NCBI GenBank assembly: GCA_041395105.1
Contig: JAWLBB010000005.1
Span: forward strand, 62,001-126,000
Source of the DNA: Opitutaceae bacterium
GTDB lineage: Bacteria > Verrucomicrobiota > Verrucomicrobiia > Opitutales > Opitutaceae
DNA: 64,000 nt
Direction: 5' to 3'
The notes below the pieces were generated by a model. It did no database searches. It saw nothing but the letters and a program-made list of their open reading frames with translations, and was not told where the DNA came from. The number at the start of each line of letters is the position of its first letter. The first letter of the stretch is position 1. The position numbers and the translations under genes are program-made. Positions 61,229 to 64,000 of this stretch are shown here, in pieces.

Positions 61229-62784
61229 GTCTCAGGACGTTTACCCGATTCCTCCTGGCCCAACACCGCCGGGCAACCTTCGTCCTGTTCGGGCTGACTC
61301 TTGCCGCCTGGACCGTGGCGCTTTTTCTCAATGCCTCGCCCGTCGCCGGAGGGGCCGACAGCAGCGGGTATATGAACAATGCGCGGCTGCTGCTCCAAGG
61401 TCGCCTTCAGGGCGACCTTCGGCCCATCCCCGAGGTGCCCGAAAATGCCGTCCCCCTCAATGGCTTCGCGCCTCTCGGCTTCCGGGCCGACCCGGACAGC
61501 CTGAACCTCGTTCCCACCTACCCCATCGGGTTCCCTCTCCTACTGGCTCCATTCCAGGCTGTCTTCGCCAGCCGCGGTGGAACCCTGGCCGTCCTTGTTC
61601 TTCTGGGTCTGGCCGCTCCCCTCCTCACCTGGAAACTGGCGCGCCGGACCGGGTTGCCTGCAGAATGGGCCGCCTTCTGTGCGATCTGCCTGACCACCTC
61701 GGCGGTCTTTCAGATGCACGCCTACCTTCCGATGACCGATGTCGAAACCCTCGTTGTCGCCACGTCCGCACTCATCGTTCTTCTGCGATTCGACCGCAGT
61801 CCCTGGAACGGTGTTTTTCTCGGAGCCCTCCTCGCGTTCGGTGTCCTCAGCCGACCGGCCAATATCCTGCTCTTCCTCCCGGTCGTGGTCTATCTCCTGC
61901 AAAATCCCCGCCGACTGATTCAGAGCTGGACCATCGTCCTTGGGGGACTCCCGGGAGCCGTCTTCCAGATCTGGATCAATCTCAGACTCTACGACCGGGC
62001 ACTGACCACCGGCTACGGAGATTTCCGTGCCTTCTTTGAACTGGAACGGATCCCGCCCGCACTCGGGTTCTTCTTCCACCAGGGGTTGACCCTGATTACT
62101 CCGATGGCGCTGTTCGGATTCCTCGCCTCTCCGTTCGTCATCCGGCGCAACCTCCCGATCCTGCTCGCACCCGCAGTCCTCGTCCTGAGCTACCTCCTCT
62201 TCTACTCATCCTACTATTTCGCCAGCGAATACTGGTGGTCTCTGCGCTTCATCCTCCCGGTCTTTCCGGCGGTCATCATTCTGGGTTCCCATGTCTGGTC
62301 TCAGCTCCAGGAACAGGGCCAAAGGCTGCTGTCCTCTCCTGCGGCCAAGGGTCCCGACACCTTACACCCGGGACCCTTGGCCCTCAAGTGGGTGCCGTTC
62401 GGCTTGAGCATCATCGCGATCCTCATCGGGCACCAGACGAGTCGAAACCTCTTTGTTCACCAGTTCCACCTCGAGGAAGCGCAATACGCCGATTCCGCCG
62501 CATGGCTGGCCGAACACACCGATCCCGGCGATGTCATCCTCTGCATGCAAACCAGCGGCAGCGTGTTCAATGAACTGCCCAATCCCATTCTGCGCTGGGA
62601 CATGATGGATCCGGAGCGATGGCAGGCGGAAATCGCCCCCGCCCTGACCCGGGAACGCCGCGTCTTCGCCACCCTCTTCCCCTTCGAACGTGACGAGAAC
62701 GCGGTCCTCGTGAAACGGGTTCCCGGAAATTGGATCCACCGCGCCGACTTCGGACGTGTCTCCATCTTCGAGCTCCAGCCGTAA
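61225..62784 (+). CDS. GT39/ArnT-like polytopic membrane protein
   Basis: A 519-aa integral membrane protein with about ten helices. The first extracytoplasmic loop carries ASPVAGGADSSGYMNNARLLLQG, resembling the acidic loop of GT-C glycosyltransferases (PMT/ArnT type), followed by PTYPIGFPLLLAPFQAVF. A soluble C-terminal domain (residues ~415-519) follows. The GTG at 61225 overlaps the OppA stop (GTGA) and is preferred to the longer frame that lies in the OppA gene. Donor and acceptor unknown. Its stop lies in the arm of a 19-bp palindrome. Confidence 0.78.
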   Translation: MSLRTFTRFLLAQHRRATFVLFGLTLAAWTVALFLNASPVAGGADSSGYMNNARLLLQGRLQGDLRPIPEVPENAVPLNGFAPLGFRADPDSLNLVPTYPIGFPLLLAPFQAVFASRGGTLAVLVLLGLAAPLLTWKLARRTGLPAEWAAFCAICLTTSAVFQMHAYLPMTDVETLVVATSALIVLLRFDRSPWNGVFLGALLAFGVLSRPANILLFLPVVVYLLQNPRRLIQSWTIVLGGLPGAVFQIWINLRLYDRALTTGYGDFRAFFELERIPPALGFFFHQGLTLITPMALFGFLASPFVIRRNLPILLAPAVLVLSYLLFYSSYYFASEYWWSLRFILPVFPAVIILGSHVWSQLQEQGQRLLSSPAAKGPDTLHPGPLALKWVPFGLSIIAILIGHQTSRNLFVHQFHLEEAQYADSAAWLAEHTDPGDVILCMQTSGSVFNELPNPILRWDMMDPERWQAEIAPALTRERRVFATLFPFERDENAVLVKRVPGNWIHRADFGRVSIFELQP

Positions 62785-62848
62785 GGGGTCTGGCCGCTTT
62801 TTCTATACGATTGGGCCGAATCATACAGGAAAAGCGGCCAGACCCCTT
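62783..62848. repeat. perfect 19-bp inverted repeat (REP-like)
   Basis: AAGGGGTCTGGCCGCTTTT at 62783-62801 and its exact reverse complement at 62830-62848 enclose 28 nt. The left arm begins within the stop codon of the membrane protein gene. It may end transcription or be a REP-type mobile palindrome; there is no U-tract after it. Confidence 0.8.
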
Positions 62849-62948
62849 CACGACTCCACTTTACAGTCCAGCAAAGTCCTCATTGGTCATCCTGGATCAG
62901 GCCTCCAGGCTGCCCCTGACTACAGTAAAGCTCCTGCGCCTCCCCGCG

Positions 62949-64000
62949 ATGAACCGAATCACCGTTGCCCTCTGTTCCCTCGCCCTGACCAACCTGCTCC
63001 CGGCCGCTGATCGAGCCGAGGTTCCCAACGTTCTCTTCATCGCGATCGATGACCTGAAACCGATCGGCTCGCTCTATTCCGAAGAGCCCGGCAATTTTCT
63101 CCAGCACGTCTATCCGGATCCGGTTCTCCGCAAGGCGGTCGCCGCCCGAATGACGCCGAATATCCAGCGTCTGGCCAACCGCGGCGTCACCTTCATGAAG
63201 GCCTACTGCGCCGCACCGGCCTGTAACCCATCGCGGGCCGCTCTCATGACGGGTGTCCGACCCCATGTCTCCGGTCTCGCCGACAACGCCAACGCCGTCT
63301 TCTTCAGGGACTGGGAATTCAATGGCGAGAGGCCACTGGCCGATGCAGTCACTCTGCCCGAGCTGCTCAAAGCCAATGGCTGGTACACCGCTTCAACCGG
63401 AAAGATCTACCACTCCGGCCAGGACTTCGAAGACTCCGACGGGCATCGTTCCTGGACCGACTGGACCCTTGTGAAAGGGGACGCCGGCCGCAATCAACGA
63501 TCACCCTGGAGCCCCAGGAGCCTGGCCTGGGGACAGGAAGGCGATGACGGTGCCTCCCACCGGTCGACCAACGACTTCAGGAAAGCCGATTTCATCGCCC
63601 GGGTCCTCGAAGACGGACAGGCCACCAATGAAGGAACCGTTTTTCAACTGCCGGAAGACAGGCCCTTCTTCCTCGCCTGCGGGATCTTCCGCCCGCACCT
63701 CCCCTTTTACGCAACCAAAGATCTCCTCGACCTGTTTCCAGCCGAGGAAATGACCATCACCCGTGAACTCCTGACCGAATTCATGCAGGATTGTGACGAT
63801 CTCCCGCCGACCAGCCTGAAATGGACCGGGGTCAAATTCGAGAACGGCGACCCGGTTCTCGATACCGAGCGCTTCGTCGATATCCTCAATCTGGGCAAAG
63901 AGTACGGTGGGCCGGACGGCGACCTGGCCGGATGGAAGGACATGCTGACCCATTATTTCGCGAGCTGCGCAGTGGCGGATCGCGCGGTCGGCCGACTCCT
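62949..64000 (+). CDS. exported sulfatase, incomplete at window end
   Basis: The first 350 codons of a type I sulfatase, cut by the end of the window. A short signal peptide (MNRITVALCSLALTNLLPAA) leads to PNVLFIAIDDLKPIG with the metal-binding Asp pair. The activation motif is CNPSR in APACNPSRAALMTG (Cys92, future formylglycine). KIYHSG and RPFFLACGIFRPHLPF resemble iduronate-2-sulfatase-like members. It is the only one of the three sulfatases in the window with an export signal. Translation from the ATG at 62949 stays open to position 64000. Confidence 0.9.
   Translation, partial: MNRITVALCSLALTNLLPAADRAEVPNVLFIAIDDLKPIGSLYSEEPGNFLQHVYPDPVLRKAVAARMTPNIQRLANRGVTFMKAYCAAPACNPSRAALMTGVRPHVSGLADNANAVFFRDWEFNGERPLADAVTLPELLKANGWYTASTGKIYHSGQDFEDSDGHRSWTDWTLVKGDAGRNQRSPWSPRSLAWGQEGDDGASHRSTNDFRKADFIARVLEDGQATNEGTVFQLPEDRPFFLACGIFRPHLPFYATKDLLDLFPAEEMTITRELLTEFMQDCDDLPPTSLKWTGVKFENGDPVLDTERFVDILNLGKEYGGPDGDLAGWKDMLTHYFASCAVADRAVGRL

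Overview
The window comes from a GC-rich bacterium that is most likely a member of the Verrucomicrobiota, probably near Opitutales/Opitutaceae. This assignment is an inference from gene content: an ECF sigma factor followed by a giant Ser/Thr kinase, several sulfatases, FadL and TonB outer-membrane proteins, a BspA-like leucine-rich-repeat protein with 'STRG...EVY' C-terminal domains, and a trimeric [FeFe] hydrogenase. No rRNA is present to confirm it. Many genes lack an obvious Shine-Dalgarno sequence, so several starts are uncertain.

Layout. 0.1-3 kb: AraC regulator, a small hypothetical gene, an AraC relic and a secreted SMP-30-type propeller protein. 3-8.3 kb: an ECF sigma factor and a 1514-aa kinase joined to an FG-GAP/ASPIC propeller. 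8.5-17 kb: FadL porin, then a carbohydrate-type cluster (SDR, fucose/arabinose-isomerase-like protein, sulfatase, TIM-barrel glycosidase-like protein, SGNH hydrolase, sugar-phosphate isomerase). 17-23 kb: TlpA-like thioredoxin and two secreted proteins sharing a C-terminal domain, one with about 20 leucine-rich repeats. 23.2-23.7 kb: tRNA-Leu(CAG) followed by two 192-bp tandem repeats that begin with its 3' end. 23.8-26.4 kb: degenerate CobW-like protein, chorismate synthase and an FMN reductase. 26.4-31.6 kb: a hybrid histidine kinase split by a complete IS1380-type element with a 5-bp target duplication, then a second REC-kinase. 32-43.6 kb: exporters, monooxygenase plus Fe-ADH, CtBP-like dehydrogenase, methyltransferases, lactonase-type propeller and a class V aminotransferase. 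43.6-46.7 kb: TonB receptor plus EamA transporter. 46.8-51 kb: hydCBA. 51.2-57.7 kb: sulfatase, GH5-like enzyme, XylR relic and GH2 beta-mannosidase. 58-64 kb: DUF4097 protein with a small membrane protein, an OppA-type lipoprotein overlapped by a membrane glycosyltransferase-like protein, and a third sulfatase cut by the window end.

Taken together the genes suggest a fermentative heterotroph that degrades sulfated and mannose/fucose-type polysaccharides and can dispose of electrons as H2.

The most unusual material is non-coding. There are paired-hairpin interspersed repeats whose two loops are reverse complements and whose stems and loops change together between copies. There is also the tRNA-Leu tandem array, which resembles the E. 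coli tyrT/rtT arrangement in design but not in sequence.
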